Part shown: positions 1 through 7,511 of the stretch, piece after piece
Numbering within the stretch: position 1 is the stretch's first letter
Layout: each line of letters starts with the position of its first letter
Assembly (NCBI GenBank): GCA_047616325.1
Contig: JBLHGN010000013.1
Span: forward strand, 1-27,773
DNA from: JBLHGN01 sp047616325
GTDB taxonomy: Bacteria; Pseudomonadota; Gammaproteobacteria; Pseudomonadales; Cellvibrionaceae
Length of the DNA stretch: 27,773 bases
Reading direction: 5' to 3'
The notes under the pieces: generated by a model
Told to the model about the DNA's origin: nothing
The model's input: the letters and a program-made list of their open reading frames with translations, nothing else
The model's database searches: none
Translations under genes and position numbers: made by a program

Positions 1-353
1 TCGGCTTCTAGGGGCGTAAGACCCTGTTGCTTTAAAAACTCCCTCGCCTGATATAGATCGCGTTGACGGGCAAAATATATGGCATGAACACTTTCGTGAC
101 TAAAAGACTTAAGCGCCAGGGCACGGCTATGCCAACGGGTGGATTCCATTGTGAACAAGGAAGTCAAGTGAGCGACTGCATTTTCCAACTCACTATCAGC
201 GATAAAAAAAACGGCAGATTGATTGTCAAATACTAGTCTGATAGGGCCGCGACTGGAGGTCAGCCAATATTCCAGATGCAAGCCAGGCTCATTGCCGCGT
301 CCGCTGCGTTTTTTCACATCAAACCAATGGCGAGAAAGCAAGAACCCATCCAT
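1..353 (-). CDS. polB: DNA polymerase II, N-terminal fragment (cut by window edge)
   Basis: This is the amino-terminal part (about 117 residues) of a family B DNA polymerase of the bacterial Pol II type, used in translesion synthesis and replication restart. The reading frame was translated directly from the minus strand. It begins MDGFLLSRHWFDV, and further on has EYWLTSSRGPIRLVFDNQSA and ALKSFSHESVHAIYF. These align in order with the E. coli PolB start (GFILTRHW, FWLATDNGPL, LALKDFHRQPVYGLY). The exonuclease and polymerase domains lie beyond position 1 and cannot be assessed. I chose the ATG at 353 because homology starts there, but its ribosome site is poor (GGAG about 15 nt upstream). A GTG at 383 is in frame and would add ten residues; a TTG further upstream is also possible. 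No LexA box was found upstream. Confidence 0.85.
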   Translation of the reverse strand, partial: MDGFLLSRHWFDVKKRSGRGNEPGLHLEYWLTSSRGPIRLVFDNQSAVFFIADSELENAVAHLTSLFTMESTRWHSRALALKSFSHESVHAIYFARQRDLYQAREFLKQQGLTPLEA

Positions 354-537
354 TGAAGTTTTGGCCTGCTCCGCACTAGTCACCGGTGAATTATCTAACA
401 AGACTTAAACGCCCCGAGTACCGATTGTGAATTTGCAGAATAAAAATTAGCAAGCGAGAAAAGCCTACTGACAAGCAGCCCGGCCATAGGCCATTCATAG
501 ATCACCCACAAAAAAGTCGAGGCTATAGATGTTTACT

Positions 538-1101
538 TCAGTTTTTTTCTTTGTTTTCAATTTTTTTTTGGTCGCTCTTTTTCAACATTATATAGGTTGC
601 ACCGTAGCTGCCGTGTTGTTTTTGGGCGGTATGAAATGCCAGTACTGAATCAATTTGCGGTAGCCAATGTGCAACACAAGATTTTAGCATGGCCGGCTTT
701 TCACGCCCCTCCCCTTTGCCGTGCGTGATCAATGCCGCGCGTACATCGTGATTTACGCAGTCGCATACAAACTCGTATACGGCTTTACGCGCTGCTTCAA
801 CATTTAATCGATGCAGATCAAGGCACGCATCCAAGGTATATTTACCCAAGCGCAGTTTTTTAAAAACGCCGTGCTGCACACCCGGACGCCGAAAGGTGAG
901 CAGGGCCATGGGCTCAACCATGACCACAGGCGAAGATGACAGCGGGTCCTCTTGCGAGACGTTAATTTCCATTGCCGCAAGCCTACGGTTGTGCTTGTCG
1001 ATATCGCGTTCTTTATCCTTATTTATTGCAACGCGCGCCGGAACGATGATGGGCACAACATCGTCACCGAGCATTTGTTGAAAGCGTTCTTCGTCTGACA
1101 A
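538..1101 (-). CDS. smrA: Smr-domain endonuclease-like protein, SmrA/YdaL type
   Basis: A 187-residue protein with a C-terminal Smr (small MutS-related) domain. It matches E. coli YdaL/SmrA along its length. Visible landmarks are the linker FRRPGVQHGVFKKLRLGKY (residues 70-88), the LDLH motif at 94-97, THGKGEG at 126-132, and GSYGATYIML at 164-173, which together make up the Smr nucleic-acid binding/nicking core. Known members of the family have DNA nicking or RNA-cleaving activity, but the physiological role of SmrA is not settled. The start is a TTG at 1101: an in-frame TGA lies two codons upstream, and a good AGGTGA Shine-Dalgarno sits 8 nt before it, so no longer start is possible. It lies 51 nt after ppnN and may be co-transcribed with it. 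Confidence 0.9.
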   Translation of the reverse strand: MSDEERFQQMLGDDVVPIIVPARVAINKDKERDIDKHNRRLAAMEINVSQEDPLSSSPVVMVEPMALLTFRRPGVQHGVFKKLRLGKYTLDACLDLHRLNVEAARKAVYEFVCDCVNHDVRAALITHGKGEGREKPAMLKSCVAHWLPQIDSVLAFHTAQKQHGSYGATYIMLKKSDQKKIENKEKN

Positions 1102-1152
1102 ACTTCAATTCACCTTTAAAGACAGTTACAATGTATTCGACGGGAATATAAC

Positions 1153-2517
1153 TTATTCAACAATTTTATAACAAGGCACGTATTCCCTGGTGGGTATTTT
1201 CATTCGCTTCTGCGCCACAAACTCGCGCAGCAACTTACCTAGAGGAGCAAGAATTGCTTTATCGCCATGAATTTCATAGGGACCTTTTTCCGCCACAGCA
1301 CGAATCCCATGTTCCTTAACATTGCCGTCTACAATACCCGAAAAGGCTCGCCTAAGATTAGCCGCCAAGCTATGTTTATCCTGTTTGTAATGCAAATCCA
1401 GCTGCGCCATATTGTCATGATTTGGACTAAACGGTCGCTGTAAATCCTCAGGAATTTTTAACACCCAATTAAAATAGTAGGCATCTTGCGTCTTTCTTCG
1501 GTAGGCCTGAACCTCCTCCATATACAATTTCATTTTCTGTGCTAGAAGCACAGGGTTATCAATAATAATTTCATATTTTGATTGCGCCTCTTCGCCCAAG
1601 GCAATACCGATAAACTCGTGTATTTTTTCAAAATAATCTTTTGACGATTCGGGGCCGCTAAAAATAAGTGGAAAGGGAATATCTTTATTGTCTGGATGCA
1701 ATAGTACGCCGAGAATATACAATATTTCTTCTGCCGTACCGGCCCCGCCAGGAAATACCACAATGCCGTGTCCCAAGCGCACAAAAGCCTCTAAACGCTT
1801 TTCAATATCGGGCATAATAACGAGCTTATTAACAATGGGGTTAGGGGATTCCGCTGCGATAATCCCCGGTTCGGTTATGCCGATATAGCGGCCGGAAAAA
1901 CGCATTTTTGCATGGCCAAAGGTCGCGCCCTTCATGGGCCCTTTCATTGCACCGGGGCCGCAGCCTGTGCAAATATCAAGACCGCGCAAGCCCATTTGAT
2001 AGCCAACTTCTTTCGAGTAGTTATATTCTACCTCGTTAATAGAATGACCACCCCAACACACAACAATATTTACATTTGAATTCGTCTTCAACAAACTCGC
2101 ATTGCGAAGTATATGAAACACGCCGTTTGTTATGCCTTCCGGATGACTTAAATCAATATCGCGATTTTCGCGCAGTTCATTGTTGATGTAAATAATGTCA
2201 CGTAATACCGAGAACAAATGCTCTTTAATACCGGTAATCATTTTTCCATCAACAAAGGCATTTTCTGGCGCATTAATAATCTCAATCTTTATGCCTCGCT
2301 CTTGCTGAATAACCTCAACCGAAAAGTCGCTAAACTTCTCCAAAATCTCCTTGGTATCGTCAGTTTCAGCACCGGTATTCAAAACCGCGAGCGCACAGCG
2401 ACGAAAAGATTCGTAAACCTCTTTATCGCGATGATGAGCGAGTCGAGCAACTTCAAAATGTGACAATACCTCTAGGGTATGTTCGGGGCTAACTTTGGCT
2501 GATATTTTTCCGTTCAC
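1153..2517 (-). CDS. ppnN: Pyrimidine/purine nucleotide 5'-monophosphate nucleosidase PpnN (LOG family, YgdH)
   Basis: A 454-residue protein, the same length as E. coli PpnN. It cleaves the N-glycosidic bond of nucleoside monophosphates to give free base and ribose 5-phosphate, and in E. coli it binds (p)ppGpp. The Rossmann-like LOG core is plain: CWGGHSINE (154-162), CTGCGPGAM (183-191), MPDIEKRLEAFVRLGHG (235-251) and the signature PGGAGTAEE (256-264). The N-terminal and C-terminal flanking domains typical of the long YgdH subfamily are present, ending GIRAVAEKGPYEIHGDK and YVPCYKIVE. The start is GTG at 2517 with AGGA about 9 nt upstream. An overlapping ATG a few bases upstream is in another frame. 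It is followed by smrA and preceded by slyD. Confidence 0.95.
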   Translation of the reverse strand: MNGKISAKVSPEHTLEVLSHFEVARLAHHRDKEVYESFRRCALAVLNTGAETDDTKEILEKFSDFSVEVIQQERGIKIEIINAPENAFVDGKMITGIKEHLFSVLRDIIYINNELRENRDIDLSHPEGITNGVFHILRNASLLKTNSNVNIVVCWGGHSINEVEYNYSKEVGYQMGLRGLDICTGCGPGAMKGPMKGATFGHAKMRFSGRYIGITEPGIIAAESPNPIVNKLVIMPDIEKRLEAFVRLGHGIVVFPGGAGTAEEILYILGVLLHPDNKDIPFPLIFSGPESSKDYFEKIHEFIGIALGEEAQSKYEIIIDNPVLLAQKMKLYMEEVQAYRRKTQDAYYFNWVLKIPEDLQRPFSPNHDNMAQLDLHYKQDKHSLAANLRRAFSGIVDGNVKEHGIRAVAEKGPYEIHGDKAILAPLGKLLREFVAQKRMKIPTREYVPCYKIVE

Positions 2518-2580
2518 TCATTATTCCTAAACAGGGTTGACGATTTAATGTAAGCGTTATTGACACCAAGGTACGCCTTG

Positions 2581-3045
2581 TTAATGCACGTGGCCGTGAT
2601 CTATTTCTTCTGGGGTTGCCTCGCGGATGGCTTCAATAGACACATCAAAACTTAACACCATTCCGGCCAAATCGTGATTTCCGTCAACAGTGATATTTTC
2701 GTCAGTTATTCCGGTGACGATAACATATTGCGCTTCGCCATCACTGTCTTCGGTTTGAAACTCCATACCCACTTCAATTTTTTCCACGCCTTCAAACAGC
2801 ACCCGAGGCAACTCTTGGATAAGGTCGGGATAAACAGGGCCATAACCTTCGGCTGGCTGCACGACCACTTGTTTTTTATCGCCGACAATCAGACCCATTA
2901 GCGCATTATCGAGCCCGGGAATTACGTGACCAGAGGCCGCCAAATATAAAAGCGGCTCGTCACCCACAGAGGTGTCTATTAAGCTGCCGTCTTCCGCTGT
3001 TAAAGTATAGTGAACACTTACAATACTGTTTTTTTCGATTTTCAA
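2581..3045 (-). CDS. slyD: FKBP-type peptidyl-prolyl cis-trans isomerase, SlyD-like without metal-binding tail
   Basis: A 154-residue cytoplasmic FKBP-type prolyl isomerase and chaperone. It has the split FKBP fold of SlyD: N-terminal strand VSVHYTLTAEDGSLID, then PGLDNALMGLIVGDKK, an insert-in-flap region (about residues 70-125, with AEGYGPVYPDLIQELPRVLF), and VDGNHDLAGMVLSFDVSIEAIREAT. The last matches E. coli SlyD closely. E. coli SlyD continues with about 50 His/Cys/Asp-rich residues that bind nickel. Here the protein stops at DHGHVH, exactly where that tail would begin, so a nickel-delivery role is doubtful. No signal peptide is seen. It lies between acs and ppnN with about 96 and 63 nt gaps, so co-transcription is possible but not shown. 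Confidence 0.88.
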   Translation of the reverse strand: MKIEKNSIVSVHYTLTAEDGSLIDTSVGDEPLLYLAASGHVIPGLDNALMGLIVGDKKQVVVQPAEGYGPVYPDLIQELPRVLFEGVEKIEVGMEFQTEDSDGEAQYVIVTGITDENITVDGNHDLAGMVLSFDVSIEAIREATPEEIDHGHVH

Positions 3046-3141
3046 GTTTATATCCTATAGCTTTACGTAAGCATGTTGCATGTAACTTCAATTAATAGAG
3101 CTGTTCTCAAAAAAACGCTAAACAGCAGACACTTTTTTATC

Positions 3142-5079
3142 TTATTTATGATGCCGGTTACTAATCAAATCATCTACCACAGCGGGGTCAGACAAAGTGG
3201 ACGTGTCTCCTAAATTCTCGAGTTCATTGGCGGCAACCTTACGCAAAATTCTTCTCATGATTTTGCCCGAGCGTGTTTTGGGCAAGTTAGGAGCCCACTG
3301 AATAATATCTGGTTTGGCAATCGCACCAATTTCTTTTACACACAATGCCACTAACTCTTTTTTCAATTCATCTGAAGGTATTTCACCGGTCATAAGTGTG
3401 ACGTAGGCGTATATCCCCTGCCCTTTGACGTCGTGAGGAAACCCAACCACTGCAGCTTCGGCAACTTTATCGTGCAGTACCAAGGCGCTTTCGACTTCGG
3501 CAGTGCCCATACGGTGACCCGAGACATTAATGACATCGTCCACTCTACCTGTTATCCAATAATAGCCGTCTTCGTCACGACGGGCGCCATCACCGGTAAA
3601 ATAATAGCCCGGATAGGTCGTAAAATAGGTAGCGATCATGCGTTGATGGTCGCCATATATTGAGCGTATCTGACTGGGCCAAGACGATTTTATGGCCAGG
3701 TTACCTTCGCCGACGCCCTCGATTTCGGCACCTTTTTCATCTAAAAGTACCGCCTGCACGCCAAAAAATGGCAAACTGGCTGAGCCCGGTTTCGTCGCCA
3801 TGGCGCCGGGAAGCGGCGTAATCATATGTGCGCCTGTTTCTGTTTGCCACCAGGTGTCGACAATGGGGCAGCGATCTTCGCCAACGATATGGTAATACCA
3901 CTCCCAGGCCTCTGGGTTAATGGGCTCACCCACGGTGCCGAGTATGCGTATGGATTTTCTAGAGCTTTGCTCGACATAATGATTACCCTGCCCCATTAAC
4001 GCTCGAATGGCGGTGGGTGCGGTGTAAAAAATATTCACCTGATGCTTGTCGCACACTTCCCAGCAACGGGCAGGAGTGGGGTAGTTCGGCACGCCCTCAA
4101 ACATTAAGGTGGTAGCTCCATTCGCCAGTGGGCCGTAGACCGTATATGTGTGGCCCGTAACCCAACCAACATCAGCGGTACACCAAAAAATTTCGCCCTC
4201 TTGGTAGTCGAATGTGTATTTATGAGTCATGGCCGCTTGCAACAAGTAACCCGCTGTCGTATGCATGACTCCTTTGGGTTTACCCGTTGAACCCGAGGTG
4301 TAAAGTATAAATAAGGGGTCTTCGGCGTCCATCAATTCCGCTTCGCATTGATCGCTCTCCTGCTCACACAATTCGTGATACCACAAATCGCAGCTCTCAT
4401 TCCATGCGATATCTGCGCCCGTTCGCTTCACAACAATCACGCTGTGAACATTGGGGCAATTCAAAACGGCTTTGTCGGTATTCTCTTTTAGGGGGATGGC
4501 CTTGCCAGCGCGCACACCTTCATCGGAGGTAATTACAACACGGCAGTCGGAATCAACAATTCTGTCTTTTAAAGCCTCTGGCGAAAACCCACCAAATACC
4601 ACCGAATGAACCGCGCCAATGCGCGCACAAGCGAGCATGGCGTATACTGTCTCGAGTATCATCGGCATGTAAATGCATACGCGATCACCTTTTTTAACCC
4701 CTCGCGCTTTAAGCACGTTGGCAAAACGACAGACATGATGATAAAGCTCTTGATAGCTTATCTCGGCTTGGTCTTCGGGATCGTCCCCCTCCCAAATGAT
4801 CGCTACCTGATCGGCGCGATCGGGCAAGTGGCGATCGATACAATTACTCGTTAAATTTAGTTTTGCCCCACTAAACCAGGCGATATCGCCTGTGTAAAAA
4901 TCGAAGCTGGAGACCTTATCCCACGTTTTCTCCAAACTTAAAAATAACTCGGCTTGCTCGGCCCAAAATGCATCGGGATTAGCAATGGAATTGCTGTACA
5001 TGTCTCGGTATCGAGCCGCATCAATGTGGGCATTTTTGGCGATAGCGTCTGGCACAGGGTAGGATTTATGTTCGGACAT
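3142..5079 (-). CDS. acs: Acetyl-CoA synthetase (AMP-forming)
   Basis: This enzyme activates acetate to acetyl-CoA through acetyl-AMP. The product is 645 residues (E. coli Acs is 652). The adenylate-forming superfamily core is complete: YTSGSTGKPKG (260-270), DTWWQTETGAH, YFTGDGARRDEDGYYWITGRVDDVINVSGHR, and the C-terminal KTRSGKIMRR. Lys606 in that last motif is the residue that is acetylated in well-studied homologues to switch off the adenylation half-reaction. I prefer the ATG at 5079, preceded by a run of five G residues 5 nt upstream. An in-frame TTG at 5091 would add four residues but lacks a ribosome site. Upstream lies a 1 kb gene-poor spacer that separates it from panD. Confidence 0.96.
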   Translation of the reverse strand: MSEHKSYPVPDAIAKNAHIDAARYRDMYSNSIANPDAFWAEQAELFLSLEKTWDKVSSFDFYTGDIAWFSGAKLNLTSNCIDRHLPDRADQVAIIWEGDDPEDQAEISYQELYHHVCRFANVLKARGVKKGDRVCIYMPMILETVYAMLACARIGAVHSVVFGGFSPEALKDRIVDSDCRVVITSDEGVRAGKAIPLKENTDKAVLNCPNVHSVIVVKRTGADIAWNESCDLWYHELCEQESDQCEAELMDAEDPLFILYTSGSTGKPKGVMHTTAGYLLQAAMTHKYTFDYQEGEIFWCTADVGWVTGHTYTVYGPLANGATTLMFEGVPNYPTPARCWEVCDKHQVNIFYTAPTAIRALMGQGNHYVEQSSRKSIRILGTVGEPINPEAWEWYYHIVGEDRCPIVDTWWQTETGAHMITPLPGAMATKPGSASLPFFGVQAVLLDEKGAEIEGVGEGNLAIKSSWPSQIRSIYGDHQRMIATYFTTYPGYYFTGDGARRDEDGYYWITGRVDDVINVSGHRMGTAEVESALVLHDKVAEAAVVGFPHDVKGQGIYAYVTLMTGEIPSDELKKELVALCVKEIGAIAKPDIIQWAPNLPKTRSGKIMRRILRKVAANELENLGDTSTLSDPAVVDDLISNRHHK

Positions 5080-5168
5080 GGAGACCCCCAATTCGGTGAT
5101 TTGAGATTATGTTATTGTGAAAAAGGATGGTGACGCATGATAACGCGTCTCGGTCTTTTGAAACAGCA

Positions 5169-5198
5169 ATGAAACACCGCACTTTTTACTCCTGTCAA
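5169..5198 (-). promoter_or_regulatory. acs: Possible sigma70 promoter for acs
   Basis: A perfect TTGACA -35 hexamer (5193-5198) is followed, after an 18-bp spacer, by TTTCAT (5169-5174), a weak -10 with four of six consensus bases. It would leave a leader of roughly 80 nt before the acs ATG. TATCAT, a better -10 hexamer, lies nearer the gene but has no good -35 partner. Low confidence. Confidence 0.3.
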
Positions 5199-5231
5199 CT
5201 TTCAGCACAAAAGGGCAAACAATAGGCGAGA

Positions 5232-5401
5232 TTAAGTGCAATTAATTTTGATCGATAAATTCGACAAGGCCGGCAATGGGTTCAGTGTTTTTTCTAGCGT
5301 GATGCCATGTTCCAGGTCGCGAGGGTCAAACTTTCCCGTCTTCACTAGACCGCCTTGCATCCCTGTGTTTTGCACCCCTTTTATATCTGTGAAAAATCAT
5401 C
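5232..5401 (-). pseudogene. Coding-like remnant of unknown origin, probably frameshifted
   Basis: No gene was recognised here. On the minus strand an open stretch with protein-like composition runs from a TGA near 5401 to a TAA at 5232, reading GGLVKTGKFDPRDLEHGITL and then EKTLNP. The overlapping frame that ends at 5242 reads PIAGLVEFIDQN before its stop and would join smoothly after TLN, as if one base had been gained or lost. It has no convincing start or ribosome site. It may be the decayed 3' end of a gene, or chance. Short open frames on both strands through 5236-5563 have no recognisable family. Confidence 0.2.
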
Positions 5402-5579
5402 CCCTATCATTACACAGTCCTGCGCCTCGAATAAGCAATCCTGTGCCTGACACGACAATATGTGCAAAGCTTCCTCAAACAACGTAAGTGAGCGGCATTT
5501 GGGCGTTTGAGTATAAGTGCTTAAATGCCTGATCACGCGGAGAAACAAAAAGAATGTATCCACTCCATTATCCTAACTC

Positions 5580-5631
5580 AACCTATGGACTGAAAGTCCA
5601 TAGGTTGAAAGAAAGAGGACTAAAAGTCCTC
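5580..5631 (-). repeat. Paired perfect hairpins, right end of IS200/IS605-type remnant
   Basis: Two perfect stem-loops lie directly after the tnpA remnant stop. The first has a 7-bp stem GAGGACT/AGTCCTC with a 3-nt loop (5615-5631). The second has a 12-bp stem AACCTATGGACT/AGTCCATAGGTT with a 3-nt loop (5580-5606). Both share a GGACT/AGTCC core. Subterminal hairpins of this sort are the sites that the Y1 transposase of IS200/IS605 elements binds as single-stranded DNA. Confidence 0.6.
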
Positions 5632-5829
5632 ACCAGCCTCAATATTCCAGTAAGATATTTCCCGTATCTCCATTAGACGGGCCTCTATGATACTCCAAAT
5701 ACTCCTGAGCTATCCCATCTGTGATATTACCTGTCGACCACACACCGTAAACTATCGACCCAAAATGCCTACTCACTTCACTTAAACTAAACTAAACAGA
5801 CAAACATAAATGTGTCGTAGCTAAAGCCT

Positions 5830-5843
5830 TGCACTAAAGTGCA
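5830..5843 (-). repeat. Left-end hairpin of IS200/IS605-type remnant
   Basis: A perfect palindrome, TGCACT/AGTGCA with a 2-nt loop, lies upstream of the tnpA remnant, where an IS200/IS605 left-end hairpin would sit. The assignment depends on the transposase remnant being correctly identified. Confidence 0.4.
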
Positions 5844-5871
5844 TAGTTTTGACTAGCGAACTGAGACAATA

Positions 5872-6030
5872 AATCAGTTGGATCGTAGCGAGGGCGTCTA
5901 AGGTGCTGAAAATAGAGCGGATTTTTGCATTTATGAGAGAATCGCATAGCCACCCTATGGGTGAGTCTCAAAAAAATGAAAAACGCTTTATTTTCAGTCG
6001 ATTAGGCGGTCGCAGTAGATTCAACTGATT
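5872..6030. repeat. 159-bp imperfect palindrome, MITE-like
   Basis: The two halves are inverted copies of one another with scattered mismatches and small gaps. The ends are perfect 9-bp inverted repeats (AATCAGTTG at 5872-5880, CAACTGATT at 6022-6030). Inside are matching CTGAAAATA/TATTTTCAG blocks, AGCG/CGCT blocks and CATTT/AAATG blocks. The centre is a further perfect hairpin, CACCC-TAT-GGGTG (5951-5963). No open frame of note is present. Size and symmetry fit a non-autonomous miniature inverted-repeat element. A long structured RNA or a bidirectional terminator is also possible. No clear target-site duplication was seen. Confidence 0.6.
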
Positions 6031-6139
6031 AATTTAGTATTATACCTGGAGCGGATCACCACGCCAGGATTTGCGCCATGATCGAAATGCGAGGAAGATA
6101 CTGAAATATCGAGCGGCAGGTGACACCTCTCAACGAGCG

Positions 6140-6520
6140 CTAAGCGACCTGAACTGGAATGGCATTGGATGTTCGATCGATGACGTTTCCGCTTTTTAAA
6201 TACACCAGGCGGGGTTTAAATTTCTCGGCCTCTGCCTCGGTACACTGACCGTAAGCGGCAATAATCACACGATCTCCCACTTGAACCTTGCGCGCGGCCG
6301 CGCCATTCATGGAAATGGTTTTTGAGCCTGCATCGGCCAGAATAACGTAGGTGGTAAAACGTTCGCCATTATCGACATTGTATATATCAATTTGCTCAAA
6401 CTCTCTCAACCCGGCCAGCTTCACCAGTTCCGCATCTATTGCGCAAGAACCGTCATACCAAAGCTCCGCCTGGGTAACAAAGGCCATGTGCAATTTACCT
6501 TTAAGAAGGGTAATTTGCAT
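6140..6520 (-). CDS. panD: Aspartate 1-decarboxylase (pyruvoyl enzyme)
   Basis: Makes beta-alanine from L-aspartate for pantothenate and coenzyme A synthesis. The 126-residue proenzyme has the self-processing site YDGSCAID, with Gly24-Ser25 as the cleavage bond that generates the pyruvoyl group on the larger chain. Also present are the expected NGAAAR motif (INGAAAR in most homologues, here MNGAAAR) and VIIAAYGQ. I chose the ATG at 6520 (MQITLLKGKLH), which matches family starts and has GGAG 8 nt upstream; a longer open frame reaching 6595 has no homology. It follows panC by 93 nt and the two probably form a unit. panB is not in the window. Confidence 0.95.
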   Translation of the reverse strand: MQITLLKGKLHMAFVTQAELWYDGSCAIDAELVKLAGLREFEQIDIYNVDNGERFTTYVILADAGSKTISMNGAAARKVQVGDRVIIAAYGQCTEAEAEKFKPRLVYLKSGNVIDRTSNAIPVQVA

Positions 6521-6613
6521 AACATTTACTCCAAAAAAATATCTATTAGTTAAAGTGTTAACCCGCAGTTGTTGGTCACAATAGACCACATACAAGCCAT
6601 TATTTCAATACCT

Positions 6614-7462
6614 TCACAGCTCGAGTGACACGTTGTCTATTAATCGAGCTGCTCGCGTATACATTGCCCCAAGCACCGTCATGGCTTCGTCGTCATCAGC
6701 TGCGGGCTCAAGGGTTTTGCTATGACAGATACTCACGTAATCTGGCCGAAACCCGGCTTCGTGTATCCGTGCCTTGGCGGTAAGTTCAAGAGACTGAAAA
6801 TCGCGATTACCCAGCGCAAGCTGCTCACAGATCCACCTCAAACTTTTGTTGAGCTGATTAGCCTTAAGGCGCTCCTCTGTGGCAATAAAATGATTGCGCG
6901 AACTCATCGCCAAACCGTCTGCCTCGCGCACAATATCGCCAGCTACAACTTCCACGGACATGCATAAGTCTTCAACCATACGACGTATTATGGCCAGTTG
7001 CTGGAAATCTTTTACTCCAAAAATGGCAACATTCGGCTGCACTATATTAAACAACTTTGTCACTACCGTAGTCACGCCTTCGAAGTGACCTGGACGACTA
7101 GCGCCGCACAACACATGAGCCATCGATGGCACTATTACCCGCGTTTGTTTATCCATACCGTTGGGGTAAATTTCGTGCTCATCGGGGCAAAACAAAAAAT
7201 CGCATTTGGCGCTTCTAAGTTTTTGAATATCATTCTCTAAAGTTCTGGGGTATTTGTCCCAATCTTCATTTAAACCAAACTGAAGTCGATTGACAAATAT
7301 GCTGCAAACAACCACGTTAGCGTGCTTCTGGGCCGTCTTCACCAGTGCTATGTGGGCATCGTGAAGATTGCCCATAGTAGGAACAAAAGCGACTGTATCG
7401 CCTCTTGTACGCGCGGCAGCCAAGGCTTGCCGCACACTTTGAATATAGTGAAAAATTTGCAT
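6614..7462 (-). CDS. panC: Pantothenate synthetase (pantoate-beta-alanine ligase)
   Basis: Joins pantoate and beta-alanine with ATP through a pantoyl-adenylate; nucleotidyltransferase superfamily. It has 282 residues, the usual size. Recognisable blocks are VPTMGNLHDAH (27-37), SIFVNRLQFG (54-63), KYPRTLENDI (70-79), LCGASRPGHFEGVTTVVTKL (118-137), KDFQQL (151-156) and READGLAMSSRNHF. Three strongly conserved positions differ from the usual family sequence. The HxGH nucleotide motif reads HDAH (34-37), the usual FVNPxQF reads FVNRLQF, and the usual GEKD reads GVKD (149-152). The ATG at 7462 matches the family start (MQIFHYIQSVRQAL); a longer frame to 7534 is not supported. It sits between dnaB and panD. 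Confidence 0.93.
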   Translation of the reverse strand: MQIFHYIQSVRQALAAARTRGDTVAFVPTMGNLHDAHIALVKTAQKHANVVVCSIFVNRLQFGLNEDWDKYPRTLENDIQKLRSAKCDFLFCPDEHEIYPNGMDKQTRVIVPSMAHVLCGASRPGHFEGVTTVVTKLFNIVQPNVAIFGVKDFQQLAIIRRMVEDLCMSVEVVAGDIVREADGLAMSSRNHFIATEERLKANQLNKSLRWICEQLALGNRDFQSLELTAKARIHEAGFRPDYVSICHSKTLEPAADDDEAMTVLGAMYTRAARLIDNVSLEL

Positions 7463-7511
7463 AAGCTCAAACACACGCGAGTTACAAACAAACAGATTTT
7501 CTGAGGGCGCG

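Larger units (their letters stand above)
5570..5860 (-). mobile_element. tnpA: Internally deleted IS200/IS605-family element
   Basis: On the minus strand, 5638-5790 carries a coding remnant ending at a TGA. It includes the stretches SRHFGSIVYGVWSTGNITDG and AQEYLEYHRGPSNGD. This resembles the C-terminal end of IS200/IS605 Y1 transposases, where a Y-x-W-S-x-G-N-(I/V)-T segment is followed by a helix with (E/K)YLEHH. The catalytic HUH motif and tyrosine helix are gone; only about 50 codons remain. The fragment is flanked by right-end hairpins at 5580-5631 and a left-end hairpin at 5830-5843, so the ends survive while most of tnpA is deleted. It could only move if an intact relative supplied transposase. 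Family call from pattern memory, not from a search; boundaries approximate. Confidence 0.5.
5092..6139. other. Gene-poor spacer between panD and acs
   Basis: This 1,048-nt stretch has no gene I can support. From left to right it holds the possible acs promoter, a degenerate coding-like stretch (5232-5401), the IS200/IS605-type remnant (5570-5860) and the 159-bp palindrome (5872-6030). The 109 nt after that, up to the panD stop, contain only a small GC-rich inverted repeat (CCTGG/CCAGG near 6045-6070) that could serve as a weak panD terminator. In Pseudomonas pgi lies between panD and acs; no pgi sequence is recognisable here. Confidence 0.7.

Noticed and set aside
223..408. Plus-strand open frame at the left edge
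   Set aside because: It is antisense to the polB start, whose minus-strand translation aligns clearly with DNA polymerase II.
384..537. LexA box controlling polB
   Set aside because: polB is SOS-regulated in E. coli, but no CTGT-N8-ACAG-like site is present here; partial matches were too poor.
5236..5487. Plus-strand open frame of 83 codons in the panD-acs spacer
   Set aside because: No recognisable family, no ribosome site, Cys/Pro/Ser-rich shadow-like translation, and overlap with coding-like content on the other strand.
6031..6139. Short open frames after the panD stop (for example one ending FRSWRKSWRGDPLQV)
   Set aside because: Too short, no start, and no recognised family; may be repeat-derived but not supportable as a gene.
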